A stretch of DNA of 64,000 nucleotides from Bryum argenteum (taxonomy: Eukaryota; Streptophyta; Bryopsida; Bryales; Bryaceae): assembly GCA_037043015.1 (NCBI GenBank), contig CM073329.1, positions 3,302,648-3,366,647 on the forward strand, read 5' to 3'. Shown piece after piece: positions 44,305 to 55,029 of the stretch (position 1 is the first letter of the stretch; each line of letters opens with the position of its first letter). Made by a program: the position numbers and the translations under genes. The notes under the pieces are model-generated. The model did no database searches, was not told the origin of the DNA, and worked only from the letters and a program-made list of their open reading frames with translations.

Positions 44305-44545
44305 TGTTGGAGAAGAGTATCGACATGGCAATCTGACGTGATCTCCGTACTGCCTCCTTACTGTACCTACAACAGTAGTAACGGCCTAACAACCCAGGTT
44401 TGTTAGTGGTCACCCCACTAACTATTAGCACTAATTAGAAGTTATAGTAGCATCAGTAGAGATGCAGCTCCCTAAGCATGTATTTAAACACCGATTCTGG
44501 TCTTATCAATTATCTAGCCTTTGTCTCACTTTGTTGGTTCCCACA
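44305..44545 (+). repeat. copia 5' LTR
   Basis: Starts TGTTGGAGAAGAG and ends GGTTCCCACA. It contains TATTTAAAC near 44480 as a TATA-like element. Differences from the 3' LTR include CGACATGG against TGACCTGG, and CACCCCAC against CATCCCAC. Confidence 0.95.
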
Positions 44546-44557
44546 TGGTATCAGAGC
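44546..44557 (+). other. copia primer-binding site (initiator tRNA-Met type)
   Basis: TGGTATCAGAGC directly follows the LTR and is the canonical complement of the 3' end of plant initiator tRNA-Met. Confidence 0.9.
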
Positions 44558-44585
44558 GAGAAAGAGTAGACGTCTCACTAAAGAG

Positions 44586-45074
44586 TGAAACGGGACTGAA
44601 TTCTCTCTTTGGTCACAACTCAAACACTGCTAACCTAACAAGATCTGAGAAAACCGGGCTAAACAAGACCGAATAGACTTGAACAGAACAGAACAAAGCA
44701 GAACTAAAGAAGCAAAGTACAAACCAAACTTTACTGAGAGAGAGGGACTAAGGCGTACCTGACCGAATGCCTCCAAATGGCCCCGGCCAGTTCTATTTAT
44801 ACTCTGCCTAACCGCCCTTGGAACTTTCTAGAATGTTCCAATGGCGGGCCCCACCATGGAACTTTCCGGAAGGTCCTAGAGGTGGGCCCCACCTAGATAA
44901 CCGCCCTTCTAGAAGACTCTAGAGGTGGGCCCCACCTTCTCGAAGCTTCTATGGTGGGTCCCACATAGGCCATCTACCTCAAATTCTAAAATTTTCTAAA
45001 AACTCCTAAAATGGTTTCAACTATCTATCTACTTTTCTAAAGAAACACAAAAATCTAGTTCTCGCTCTGTTACA
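44586..45074 (-). repeat. gypsy 3' LTR (relative to element strand)
   Basis: 489 bp. It contains several (T/C)GGTGGGNCCCAC-type palindromes (two perfect GGTGGGCCCCACC, one GGCGGGCCCCACC, one GGTGGGTCCCACA). Near the outer end it has a few changes relative to 49650-50137 (CTAAAGAAACAC against CTAGCAAACAC; CTCGCTC against CTTGCCC). Confidence 0.95.
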
Positions 45075-45302
45075 ATTAATCCCCTCCGCTAATGCGGAAC
45101 GCCCTCGTTTCGCTTCCCGATGATATCTCCAAATGGTTTCTTGACAATGGGTAAGGTTGTGAGCGGGCTCCCATGTTGCATCGTGGATGGGATAACCTTT
45201 CCATCGGACTTTGTATTGTAGTTGCGGACGTCCATTGCCACGACGAAGATAGCGGTGTTCCAAAATGCGATCCACTTCATATTCCTCCTGGTCTTCAATC
45301 AC
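45021..45302 (-). CDS. gypsy integrase C-terminal chromodomain
   Basis: EYEVDRILEHR, LQYKVRWKGYP and DATWEP are the core motifs of a chromodomain, which in chromoviruses binds histone marks and directs integration to heterochromatin. The aromatic cage residues Tyr, Trp and Trp are present. The frame runs through the polypurine tract and ends inside the LTR (45021), as in some chromovirus lineages. It is separated from the integrase core by a degenerate stretch. Confidence 0.88.
   Translation of the reverse strand: MIEDQEEYEVDRILEHRYLRRGNGRPQLQYKVRWKGYPIHDATWEPAHNLTHCQETIWRYHREAKRGRSALAEGINCNRARTRFLCFFRKVDR
45075..45090 (-). other. gypsy polypurine tract
   Basis: On the minus strand AGCGGAGGGGATTAAT directly precedes the LTR. 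It overlaps the chromodomain reading frame. Confidence 0.75.
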
Positions 45303-45598
45303 TACCGGTGGCGGCGGAGGGCGATGTCGGCTGGAAAGCGCTCCGATTCAAGATGAAATTCTTTGAGGCATGGAGACATGAAAAACTGGATGGATGTGGA
45401 TATGTGGCGGAAGCTCGAGGCGGTATGCAACATCGGATATGACCGTAGAGATTCGAAAGGTCCAATCCACAGGGGTGCAAGTTTACGGACTTGAGTCGAT
45501 GTAGCTAACGGAAGGTTGGCATTTGAGAAGCGAGAACCAAGTTACCTTCTCGAAAAGGTCTTATGTTGCGGTGGTTATCTGCATATTGTTTTTGTCGA

Positions 45599-46657
45599 TT
45601 ACGTGCGATAAGAAGGAGTCATTGTCGAGCCTCTTGCAACGCCGATGTTAGTCGTTGTATAAACTCCTCCGTTGTAGGGTTGTTGGTGTTGATGGGGCGG
45701 TGGAGCGTTGCGGCGTAATCGGGTCTTGACCGGCGTTGAGAAAGAATGGTGAATGACCCGTGCTTGCTTGGGAACTATCATTATAGGCGAACTCAAAGGG
45801 GTCGATACTCATCCCGGTCGTTGTGGTGAATTGCCACAAACGCCCGCAGATATATCCTCCAAGGTCCCGTTAGCACGCTCTGTCATCCATCGATCCCGAG
45901 GATGAAAGGTCGTGGACATAGCAAGTCGTGTGCCGAGAAGCTTGAATAGTGCTTGCGAAACTCCCTGTGAAGCGCGGATCCCGATCCGAGATAATGACAC
46001 GAGGCAATCCATGATGACGGAAGACGAGATGTCGAAGAAGACTCGTGCAAGTGTTGGGGCATCAATATCGGAGCGCATCGCGACCAAATGAATTTGCTTC
46101 AAAGGCGGTCCACAAAGACAAAGAACCGCAGTGTGATTACGATGCGTCTGTGGCAAACAAGTAATGATATCCATGGTTACTTGTTCCCATCGTACCGTAG
46201 GTAGTGGAATCGGCTGCAGCAGTCCAAGAGGTGCAGTATTGCGTGCCTTGTTCCGTTGGCATAGCTCACAAGAACGCACAAAAGCTCGAACATCACGATC
46301 CAAGCCCACCCAAAACCATGTTCTAGAAATCCGTTCTAAGGTCTTCTCACGTCCGAGATGTCCAGAGATAGGAATGTCATGCCCTTCTTGAAGTATGCGG
46401 GTTCGAAGTTTAGCATCGTTAGGTACATAAACCCGCTTCTTCAAATAGAGGAGGCCGTCAACGAGGTTGTAATCTTGATATTGCACATCACCTACCTCTA
46501 CTCGATCGTCACCATTGTGAAGTAAGCATCCTGGTAGGTGGCTTCCTTCCATTCTCTCCTCTCGCTTAGATCCGAACAATACTACTAATGGTAGCAATCT
46601 CCCTCGTGTCCTCCGATTGATTTCAGATCGGTCTCCGAGATAAAGCGTCCGGCACAA
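45599..46657 (-). pseudogene. gypsy integrase
   Basis: The zinc-binding part HLGREKTLERI ... CELCQRNK is present, then MDIITCLP with the first catalytic Asp. The second-Asp region is scrambled (RIGIRASQG where SDRDxRFTS is usual), although LLGTRLAMSTTFHP follows at once. The block TERANGTLED is recognisable with its Glu. A second frame (45648-45839) continues the family sequence with FEFAYNDSSQASTGHSPFFLN. At least two frameshifts are implied. Confidence 0.85.
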
Positions 46658-47004
46658 TATGTTGTCGCCCTTGCAGCATCTTGAAGTTGAATATCAAACA
46701 ATCAGAATCGTTCTTTCCGTGGTGGTGTCTCGATTTCATATTTTCTAAATGCGGATCATGTAGTAAGGGCCGATGATCGGTCCAATTGTCACAGTTTCCC
46801 CAATAGATAGTGCCGCCATACTTTGGTAGCATGTACAATTGCTAGTTGTTCCCGATCACGTGAGAATAGTTGCGCTCGCCCTCTTAAGTTTGCGTGACTC
46901 ATATGCCACCGGTTGAAGGCCCCTACCAAGTCTTGTTGGAGGACCGTGCCTATAGCAAAGTCGGAGGCGTCAATGTCAACCGTGACACGGAAGGTCGGGA
47001 TCAT
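46623..47004 (-). pseudogene. gypsy RNase H domain
   Basis: TVDIDASDFAIGTVLQQD carries the first RNase H Asp. The motif RDREQLAIVHATKVWRHYL contains the conserved Glu, and TDHRPLL lies in a second frame (46623-46838). A frameshift separates the two parts. Confidence 0.85.
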
Positions 47005-47186
47005 ATGGTTGCGAGAATTGGAGCGAGAGTGAGTGCCTCCTTCAAATTATTGAAAGCGCCTTGTTGTTGTAGTTTCCACTCAAATGGAGCGCCCTTCTCC
47101 AATAGATTTGTCGAGGAGCAAAGAATGTGCGCAAACCGCCGAACAAAACGACGATAGTATCCGCGAGGCCTAAGAAAGAACGAACT

Positions 47187-47900
47187 TTAAACATTCTTGG
47201 GAGTTGGCCGGTCCTTCACCGCATTCACCTTAGCTTGTTCCATGTACACACCCTCGAATGATACTACATGCCCCAAAAAGGTGACCTCGGACTTCCAAAG
47301 TTCACACTTTGATTGCTTGCAATAGAAGTGACTATCCCGTGAACCGACGTAGCACCTCCCGTAGATGTTGGTCATGCTCTTCCGGGGTTTTACTATAGAT
47401 CAAAATGTCGTCAATGAAAACAACTACACACTTGTCCAAAAGGTCCCGGAACAACCTGTTCATGTGACCCATGAAGGAAGTCTGGGGCATTGGTGAGACC
47501 AAAAGGCGTAACGAGCCACTCAAAATGTCCATAGCGCATTTAAATGTTTGTCTTTTCAATATCCTCTTTTGCAATTGGTATCCGCAAGATCACTTCAAGA
47601 TCTAGCTTGCTAAAAATGGTTGCGCCTCGAAGTTGATCAAGAAGGTCATCCACACGTGGGAGTGGATAAGCATTTTTGATGGTCTCCGCTTATTAAGGCC
47701 CCGATAATCGATGCATAGCCGCAATCCACCATCCTTTTTGGGTGCAAAAGGACAGTGCTCCCCATGGCGATGTGCTTTCTCGAATGAGGCCCTTCTCCAA
47801 AAGCTCGTCCAACGTCTTTCGCCTCCTCAAGCTCGTTTGGTGTTAGGCGATAAATTGGCCGATTTTCTTTGGTTTAGCTTCCGGCATTAAGTCTATGTGG
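47187..47900 (-). pseudogene. gypsy reverse transcriptase
   Basis: The active-site motif VVFIDDILIYS is intact, followed by KTPEEHDQHLREVL. Upstream in other frames are the FGLTNAP-type segment (near 47500) and an RLCIDYR-like segment (near 47710). Downstream, CELWKSEVTFLGHVVS is in 47187-47375. The domain is complete in content but spread over several frames. Confidence 0.88.
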
Positions 47901-48169
47901 AAGGGAGCACTCGATCGGGTGGTAAACCACTAGGTAAGTCGGCGGGAAAGACATCTCGAACTCGCCGATAAGTTGCTCAACTCGTTCGCTGCTCCTTCGG
48001 CTCTCTTCTCTACCATTGAAGCAATATTTGGAACCACCGAGATACACCGCCGCTTTCGTCGACTGCTTTCTTCATGAAGGCCATCCCCACCAATATGCCT
48101 TTAGTTATCTGTCGTTTCTTCAATCCACTTGATGTTGAAGCATGAAGAATTATCTTGCGCCCACCTTCG

Positions 48170-48577
48170 TTAAAAGAGATGGTTCTTGCCACCGGTCAAT
48201 CGCTTATTTCCGCCTCCAACCACGGCATTCCAGGATAACATCATATCTCGAGCCGTTACCTTAAATTTTCCTCGTAGTGCATAGGCATCACACAATCTCA
48301 AGGTCTCTTCTTCACATGTCTCACTTAAATCATTTTCCGATCGTCTCATGAGGTATATAGTCCCTCCGGTGATCACCTTAGTCTTGATCCCATGTCGGTT
48401 GGCAATTGCGGTCGAGATGCAATTCTCCGTAGAACCGCAATCCACTAGTACTCGACACGGTTGTCTTCTAAGTCGACCGTGAGACATATCACCGACCTTT
48501 TTGAGTGTTGCCCGAGGCCATCTTTGTTTGACTCGAGAGACAACGACTATCCCGATATTGGTCCCGGTGCCCTTCAT
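48170..48577 (-). pseudogene. gypsy aspartic protease region
   Basis: CRVLVDCGSTENCIS corresponds to the retropepsin active site, normally D-S/T-G. Here it reads D-C-G, which would impair catalysis unless it is a sequencing error. The surrounding sequence (AIANRHGIKTK) fits plant gypsy proteases. Confidence 0.75.
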
Positions 48578-49611
48578 CGGGAGCCCCGTTTCCGCTCCAT
48601 TCCTTCATCATCTTGGTCACCTCGAGGTTGTGGATCCGCCTTGGTTTGTTGGCACGGACTCGACGTTTTGGACACTCTCCAATTTGATGACCGACTCGAC
48701 GACAAAGAGAAGCACAATCCCTTCCGTGCCAATAATTGTCGTCTCGTGGCGTCAATGGTCCTTGCAGGCGTCAATCTCCATTGGCGTCGGTTGTTGGGCT
48801 ACCATAGTAGGTGGTGGCGTAGGGTTCCATACTTGCAGTCGTACTCCACGATTTTCAAGTTTATGGCATCAACTCTTTCGCAATCCTAACCGCCTCCTCA
48901 AATGTTTGAGGGTCTCTTAATTCCACTTCTCGTTGAACGATCGGCTTCAATCCTCGAACAAATCGATCCATCATCTCTCCCTCCGAAACATTGGGTATTT
49001 GGAGACATATGGATTTGAACCGGGTGACATACTCTTTGACCGACCTTAGTGTGTCAAGGTGGCCAACCGATCGCGCTAACTTCTCCGCATTGATGGGCCG
49101 AAAGCTGGTTTGTGAGCTCGGTCTCAAATTCCTCCCAATTTTGAAATCCGCCTTGAGCTCCATAGTTTTGAGCTCAAGTCGCCACCAAATGGTCGCCGCA
49201 CCCTCAAATAGCCGGGCCGCATATATAATTCCGTCGGTTGAGTTCGCCCCGGACAGTTGGAGATATTGTCGCATCTTTGAAAAGCCATTGAGATACATCA
49301 TCTTGTCTTGAAGTTCCCGAATATGTTTTGAGCTTGCTCAACTTGACCTCGCAGATTGTCAATTCTCTAGCTCTAGAAGCGTCCGCTTGTCCTTGTAATG
49401 CAAACAACTGGTCTAGTAGGTTTGAATCGAGTCTCCATGTGAGTAGGTTCCGCCATTTCTCCCATGATGCAATTCTTCCGACGACCTCTGCTACCGTGAC
49501 GCCTTCTCTCATTCTAGCCAAATCCTTGAAAAGAACTCCAAGTAGATCCAAGGACAAGACTTGATGAAACCACAATGACTGACTCTCAAGTAGACTTCTT
49601 GCTAATAGCAC
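48489..49611 (-). pseudogene. gypsy gag with degenerate zinc knuckle
   Basis: Capsid-like segments AATIWWRLELK, VREYVTRF-like VKEYVTRFKSICLQ and MDRFVRGLKP lie at 48861-49301. The N-terminal part is in another frame at 49204-49611. A knuckle-like CRRVGHQIGEC lies at about 48690-48740 (48489-48755 frame) with an irregular first Cys spacing. At least two frameshifts are present. Confidence 0.82.
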
Positions 49612-49636
49612 CTAACGTAAGGATAGACAGACACTC

Positions 49637-49648
49637 GCTCTGATACCA
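49637..49648 (-). other. gypsy primer-binding site (initiator tRNA-Met type)
   Basis: The minus strand reads TGGTATCAGAGC one base inside the 5' LTR. Identical to the copia PBS. Confidence 0.9.
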
Positions 49649-49649
49649 A

Positions 49650-50137
49650 TGAAAAGGGACTGAATTCTCTCTTTGGTCACAACTCAAACACTGCTAACCT
49701 AACAAGATCTGAGAAAACCGGGCTAAACAAGACCGAATAGACTTGAACAGAACAGAACAAAGCAGAACTAAAGAAGCAAAGTACAAACCAAACTTTACTG
49801 AGAGAGAGGGACTAAGGCGTACCTGACCGAATGCCTCCAAATGGCCCCGGCCAGTTCTATTTATACTCTGCCTAACCGCCCTTGGAACTTTCTAGAATGT
49901 TCCAATGGCGGGCCCCACCATGGAACTTTCCGGAAGGTCCTAGAGGTGGGCCCCACCTAGATAACCGCCCTTCTAGAAGACTCTAGAGGTGGGCCCCACC
50001 TTCTCGAAGCTTCTATGGTGGGTCCCACATAGGCCATCTACCTCAAATTCTAAAATTTTCTAAAAACTCCTAAAATGGTTTCAACTATCTATCTACTTTT
50101 CTAGCAAACACAAAAATCTAGTTCTTGCCCTGTTACA
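49650..50137 (-). repeat. gypsy 5' LTR with TATA box
   Basis: 488 bp. On the minus strand TATAAATAG (49857-49865) is a strong TATA box. The four GGNGGGNCCCAC palindromes lie upstream of it in transcription direction (about 49905-50030), where an enhancer would be expected. Confidence 0.95.
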
Positions 50138-50222
50138 AAGAGTCTGAGCTAGAAGCGTCAGTCATTGCAGGTTTTGAGCTACTAGCAAATGAAGAAGTGG
50201 AAGATACTAGGACTCACAGATC

Positions 50223-50990
50223 ATGGCTCTTAGAGATAGTCTCATGGGCGATTCGTCTAAGTTAGAGGATACCTTGAACTATACTGTTTGGTCGTTCAAA
50301 ATGGAGAATCTTCTGAGTCGTGACGACATCTGGAGAATAGTAGATCCGCCACCAGGGACTGTTGCTCCCACCAACCCCGCCAAAATAGCAGCATTAAAAG
50401 TATTGAAAAAGAAAGCTTTGAGCATGATTGCTCTGTCAGTCAAAGACAACGTCATACCATATATAGTCAGCATCAAGGAGTCGGATGTGTGCTGGAGCAC
50501 ATTCAAAAACCTTTATGCCAATGGGACTAACTCTCGCAAATTGATGTTACGCAGGAAGCTAGCAACGCTAAAGAAGGACGAGGGCGTCTCAATGACCACT
50601 TTCCTGCAGCAAGTGAAAGAACTCGTCAACAAGTTCGCCAATCTGGGTGAAGTCATCCTTGACGCTGAGCTAGTCTAGCTAGCTGATGGCCCTGCCAAGA
50701 GACTTCGAAGCTAGTACTGGTGAACTCGATCATATACAGATCAACGCTTCCCTCTTTCACGGAGCTTACCGTGATTCTCATGCAAGACGACTTACGGCGC
50801 GATCTGCAGTCTACCAAGCCCGCTGTCAACAAAGCTCTGCTGGTTTGTAGCACCGGACGCAACCCTGCATATCGTCGCTTCAACATCAACGGTGAAAACA
50901 AGACCAAAAAGACAGGCGCAATGTGCCACTACTGCGGCAAACCTGACCGCTAGATGCGAAGTTGTCCCGAGCTAGCAACTGAGGTAAAAC
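50223..50990 (+). pseudogene. copia gag
   Basis: It starts MALRDSLMG with LNYTVWSFKMENLL and later LMLRRKLATLKKDEGVSMTTFLQQVKELVNKF, the UBN2-type gag of plant copia elements. A TAG ends the first frame at 50676-50678, after which the sequence continues with a frameshift. The zinc knuckle survives as MCHYCGKPDR, stop, MRSCP. The His is Arg, and the Ile or Ala position is a stop, so the knuckle is broken. Confidence 0.88.
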
Positions 50991-51320
50991 GCAGACGAGC
51001 AAGCCGCACTGAGCAACCACCATCACTCAACGTAATCGATAGCTGGTGCGGCGATAGTGGAGACTTTGACTCCGATCATGACTTTCCCGACGTTGTCCGT
51101 GAACCTGAACTGATTGCCAACTTCACTCACCTAAACATTGCTAGCAGCAGTCAGTATGATAAAGGAGAGGATTGGTACTTAGAGAGTGGCGCCTCCCGCC
51201 ATGTCGCAGGTCAGAAGCAACTTTTGACAGACATAGGAGGAGAAAGACGATCCAGCGTTAGCACGGCTGGAGCTGAGAAATTATTTGTAGAAGGAAAGGG
51301 TTCAGTGGAGGGCAATGGTA
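50954..51320 (+). pseudogene. copia protease, N-terminal part
   Basis: DWYLESGASRHVAG matches the copia protease D-S-G-A/C-S motif. The active-site Asp is replaced by Glu (ESGAS). The frame then runs into the AT-rich insertion after VEGKGSVEGNG. The family sequence resumes at about 51920 with TITLDIPTPSGTI. Confidence 0.82.
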
Positions 51321-51921
51321 AGCTTGGGGTATCACTTTTTGGACACACTAATTAGGTTATTTTTATTGAAAACCTCCAAAGTTTGTCTAATTTAGTCATT
51401 TTAATCAAGTAAAAAGACCCTAAAATAGAAAATAAAATATCATGCACCTCACTGAAATCAAAGTATATATATGCCTATAGATTTTCTTTTAGATTTTTTA
51501 ATTTTTTTGGATCCATTCATAGATGAGGGAAAAAGTGTTGAATTTGGGGATTTGCAGGCATTATAGTGCACAATGAATTAATTTTTTTTAAATTAAATAA
51601 ATTTATTTTGTATTCTATACAAGAAGATGTAGGTCATATTCAAAAATTATATTTAAATAAAAATGGTTGATATTCCATTTGCTTGATTCTATGGATTTTA
51701 GGTTATTGGGACATGACTTACTTTTTCAACTAAAAAATCAAATAAAATTACTTCAAATTTTTTTTTTTAATTTTTAATTTTTTTTCTTGATACATTATAA
51801 GTATAGACAACTAAAACCACATCTAATGTAGTCTTATTGTATTACAGTTTAAAAATGGATATGTTTGTCACACCAGCATAGAGTACAATTGTTCATGGGA
51901 CAACCTTTTTGGATACCCCAA
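51318..51921. other. AT-rich insertion in the copia protease region
   Basis: About 600 bases unlike copia coding sequence. Near its ends lies a 10-bp inverted repeat, TTGGGGTATC (51324-51333) and GATACCCCAA (51912-51921), without a clear target duplication. Intron-like ends (GTAAGC at 51318, TTACAG to 51847) also exist, but splicing there would put a stop in frame. Best read as a small decayed insertion of unknown type. Confidence 0.55.
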
Positions 51922-53549
51922 CCAGACCATCACCCTGGATATTCCCACTCCCTCTGGAACAATAAGATTTGAGGATGTTTTGAATGTGCTTGGTGTGACC
52001 AAGAACTTGCTCTCGGTTGGCACTATTGCTGACAAACAAGAGAACTTGAAACTACTCTTTGATTCAAGACAGTTTCGGATCCTCAAAGACTTTCCTTCAC
52101 TAGATCCACACAACATAGTCACCACAGGGCATCGCGATACTCATATAATGGATTATACAAGTTTCGTTCGCCGAGACTATCCATCAACAGCATCAGTCTT
52201 TTGGACAAAGACAAGAAAATAGAGCTCTGGGACAAGCGACTCGGCCATGCGAGTTTCAAAATTGTCTAGCTCATGTCTTAGCAGTAGAAGGTAGTGGGTC
52301 TCCCCAAACGCACCCAAAGTCGCTTCTTCTGCTCGAGCTGCCGCGAAGGCAAGCAAAGCCGAAAGTGCATTCCAAAGAGCCATGTTGAGCATCGAACGAG
52401 AGCTACTCCGGTGGCTGACTCCAGATCACGCTCGACTGAGCCACTACAACTGGTTCACACCGACCTGTGTGGGCCGCTGACCACTCCCTCTCTCTCAGGG
52501 TCAAGGTATGTGCTTACAATAACAGATGACTTTAGTTGTTTTACATGACTATTCTTTCTCAAGAAGAAGGATGAGACTCTCACAAAGTTCAAACATTTCC
52601 AAGCTATGACGAGCTTCAAGGAGGCTTCAAGATCAAGACCATACGATCAGACAGGGGAGGTGAATATGTTTCAAAAGACTTTCAAGATTTCTCTGACAGC
52701 AGAGGAATTACTAGACAATATTCTCAAAGCCACACTCCACGGCAAAACGGAGTGGCTGAGAGAAAGAATTGTAGTCTACTTAAAAAGGCCCGTAGTATGG
52801 CTTTTAAAAGCATGATTCCCTCTCACTTATGGTCAGAGGCAGTCTCTACAGCCAATTACTTGATCAATAGAACAGCAACAAGGGCCAATGCCGGCACTAC
52901 TTCCTATGAGAAGCTAACAGGGGCCAAGCCCTCTCTTTGCCACCTTCATATCTTCGGTTGTAGGACATTTGTCCTTGATACCAGCCCATTCGGGAAGAAG
53001 TGGGCACCTCGATCTACAGAGTGTATGTTTCTAGGCTACGACTCTACCTCGAAAGGCTTTAGAAACTATCATCGTTCTTCTCGGAAGGTTATCATCTCTA
53101 AAGACGTTGATTTCGACGAACACACCTTCCCATGCATGCCATCAAACTCTGTTGCTGCTGTTCCAGATCCTTCCTCGACTCTCTCTTCAAACTGGCCCGA
53201 TGAGTCCACTATGATTCATGACAACAGCTCCATCGATCCAGCTGTGTCCAACAGTCAACCTTCACCTCCCGCATCGTCGAGCCCCACTGCCAGCCGTATT
53301 CAAGGATCTGCCACAAGTCCAGGCATATCCTCACAAGTCCAAAGGATCAACCCAATGGAGCAAGCCTTCGAAGATCTGACACCGCATCTGTTTCTCCTGG
53401 CATCCTCGACGAATCCGCCCTCTTGCTTCCCTGGCAGGACGTTATCCTCTCCCCACGAGAGTCTTACTCCTGATCTCTTAGTGGAGCTGGAGTTAGTTCC
53501 GGATCCTTCACATCTCGCCCACGTACCATTGTACACTTATCACTGTTGA
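51922..53549 (+). pseudogene. copia protease end, GAG-pre-integrase and integrase
   Basis: DVLNVLGVTKNLLSVG and LWDKRLGHASF mark the pre-integrase. CSSCREGKQSR is the zinc-binding remainder. The catalytic core shows VHTDLCGPL (Asp), IRSDRGGEY (Asp, in another frame) and NGVAERKN (Glu). LINRTATRAN and FGCRTFV follow in 52752-53549, with the Ser/Pro-rich linker after it. Several stops and frame changes interrupt it (for example near 52548 and 52815), but all three catalytic residues remain. The element is cut by CACTA at 53572. Confidence 0.88.
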
Positions 53550-53889
53550 CCCACCAGCACCTCTGGGCCAACACTATAAGAAACCTGCGTTTTTAGTGAT
53601 GTTATAAATGATGTCTATAAAGACAACGTAGACATTAATTCGGATGTCTTATAGACGATAAGACATCCGAGACAGCTCAGATGTCTATGCAGACATCTAA
53701 ATAGACAGGAAGATGTCTTAAAGATCGAAGATGTCTTAAGGTAATTTTAGATGGGTAAAAAGTGTGCCACGTAGGTGCCACGTAGATGACACATCAGCTT
53801 GAATTCAACGGGCAGTGCCACATGGGGATGAAATTCATCATGATGTGAAATTTTACATGGTCCCACGAAAGATGACATGGCGGCGCCAG

Positions 53890-54010
53890 AATCCTACGTG
53901 GACCCGGGAAAATCCAACGTGGCACGCCGGAAAATCCGACGTAGCACGCGGGAAAATCCGACGTAGCACGCGGGAAAAGTTGACGTGGACGCGGGAAAAT
54001 GACGTGGCAT
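53890..54010 (+). repeat. 22-bp tandem repeat with ACGT cores inside CACTA
   Basis: About five units of the type ACGTGGCACGCGGGAAAATCC with T/G and A/C variants. Several contain GACGTGGC, which resembles plant bZIP G/C-box sites. The function is only inferred. Confidence 0.75.
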
Positions 54011-55029
54011 GCAACGTCAGCATATTTTGGAGGTTTTATGCTTCTATCATGATAGTTTTAGACATCAATTAAGACGACTTAAATGTCTTGCAAAACATTT
54101 TAAATGTCATACAAGATGTCTTGCAAGACGTATGCAATGTCTTACAAGATATCTTAAAAGACATTTTGTATGTCTTATAAGATGTCTCCAGTGCGTAGAA
54201 TGATGTTTAGGTTGATGTCCTTCTTAAATTTGTGATGTTTGCTTGGATGTTTGTAGCGACATCCCGTAGGACATCGATGTAAACGTTTTGTGTTAAACAT
54301 AATGTTTGCAACAATGTTACTGTTGATGTTTTCTGGGCATATTAAAGGACATCTATGATGACATTTTTAGATATTTATATTGTAATCAGATTCGTAATCC
54401 ACAGACGTCTCACATAACATAAACTGTAAACACTGTCACGTCAAAAAGTTTGAGTCAAACATATATTGCTTAGGTCATTAAAACCTCATATAACACAAAA
54501 CTAGACTATTAACTAATACGTCTGTCAACAACTACGATATACTACGCACCCACAATTTGAACTCCGGAAGCCCCTCCACTACCATCGCTTGCTGTCGATA
54601 CCTGTATGGTCATGTGCATGTTCCGCCGCTACACATGTTCAATAAGCCAATATCAGCTGCATTTAAAGAAAGGTTTGTAAAGGTAAAATTTTTTTGATTT
54701 AATTCCATTTAATTGCACTACCTAGGTTGACATGGTTTACTTCCTAACCTCAAGATATCGACACAGTTAGACATTCTTGCAAACATCTGCTTAGACATTT
54801 CTTCAGACATCCTTCTAAACATCATTAAAAACAACGTTATAGACAGCTATGCATACATCTGTTTCACTCACCTACAAGCACGTATATCGCTTCATTTTCT
54901 TCGCGGCCTCACATCATATTTCGCTGCCCCACCCTCATGTCCCACCCTCCAAAACAGAAATTCCATCAACACAATTAGACATCTTCATAGACATGTTGTA
55001 AGACATCTTGCAGACATCATCATAGACAT

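Larger units (their letters stand above)
44586..50137 (-). mobile_element. Ty3/gypsy LTR retrotransposon of chromovirus type, inserted in the copia leader
   Basis: LTRs 44586-45074 and 49650-50137 (489 and 488 bp) begin TGAAA(C/A)GGGACTG and end CTGTTACA. A 5-bp duplication AAGAG flanks them (44581-44585 and 50138-50142). The PBS (TGGTATCAGAGC on the minus strand) lies at 49637-49648 and a PPT next to the other LTR. The order on the minus strand is gag, protease, RT, RNase H, integrase, chromodomain, which is the chromovirus order. The LTRs differ by only a handful of changes, so insertion is recent, yet the coding region has many frame breaks. It lies 28 bases beyond the copia PBS. Confidence 0.95.

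Noticed and set aside
42483-44336. Arg/Ala/Pro-rich ORFs on both strands in the GC-rich inverted repeats
   Set aside because: Open frames come from base composition; frames differ between the two arms.
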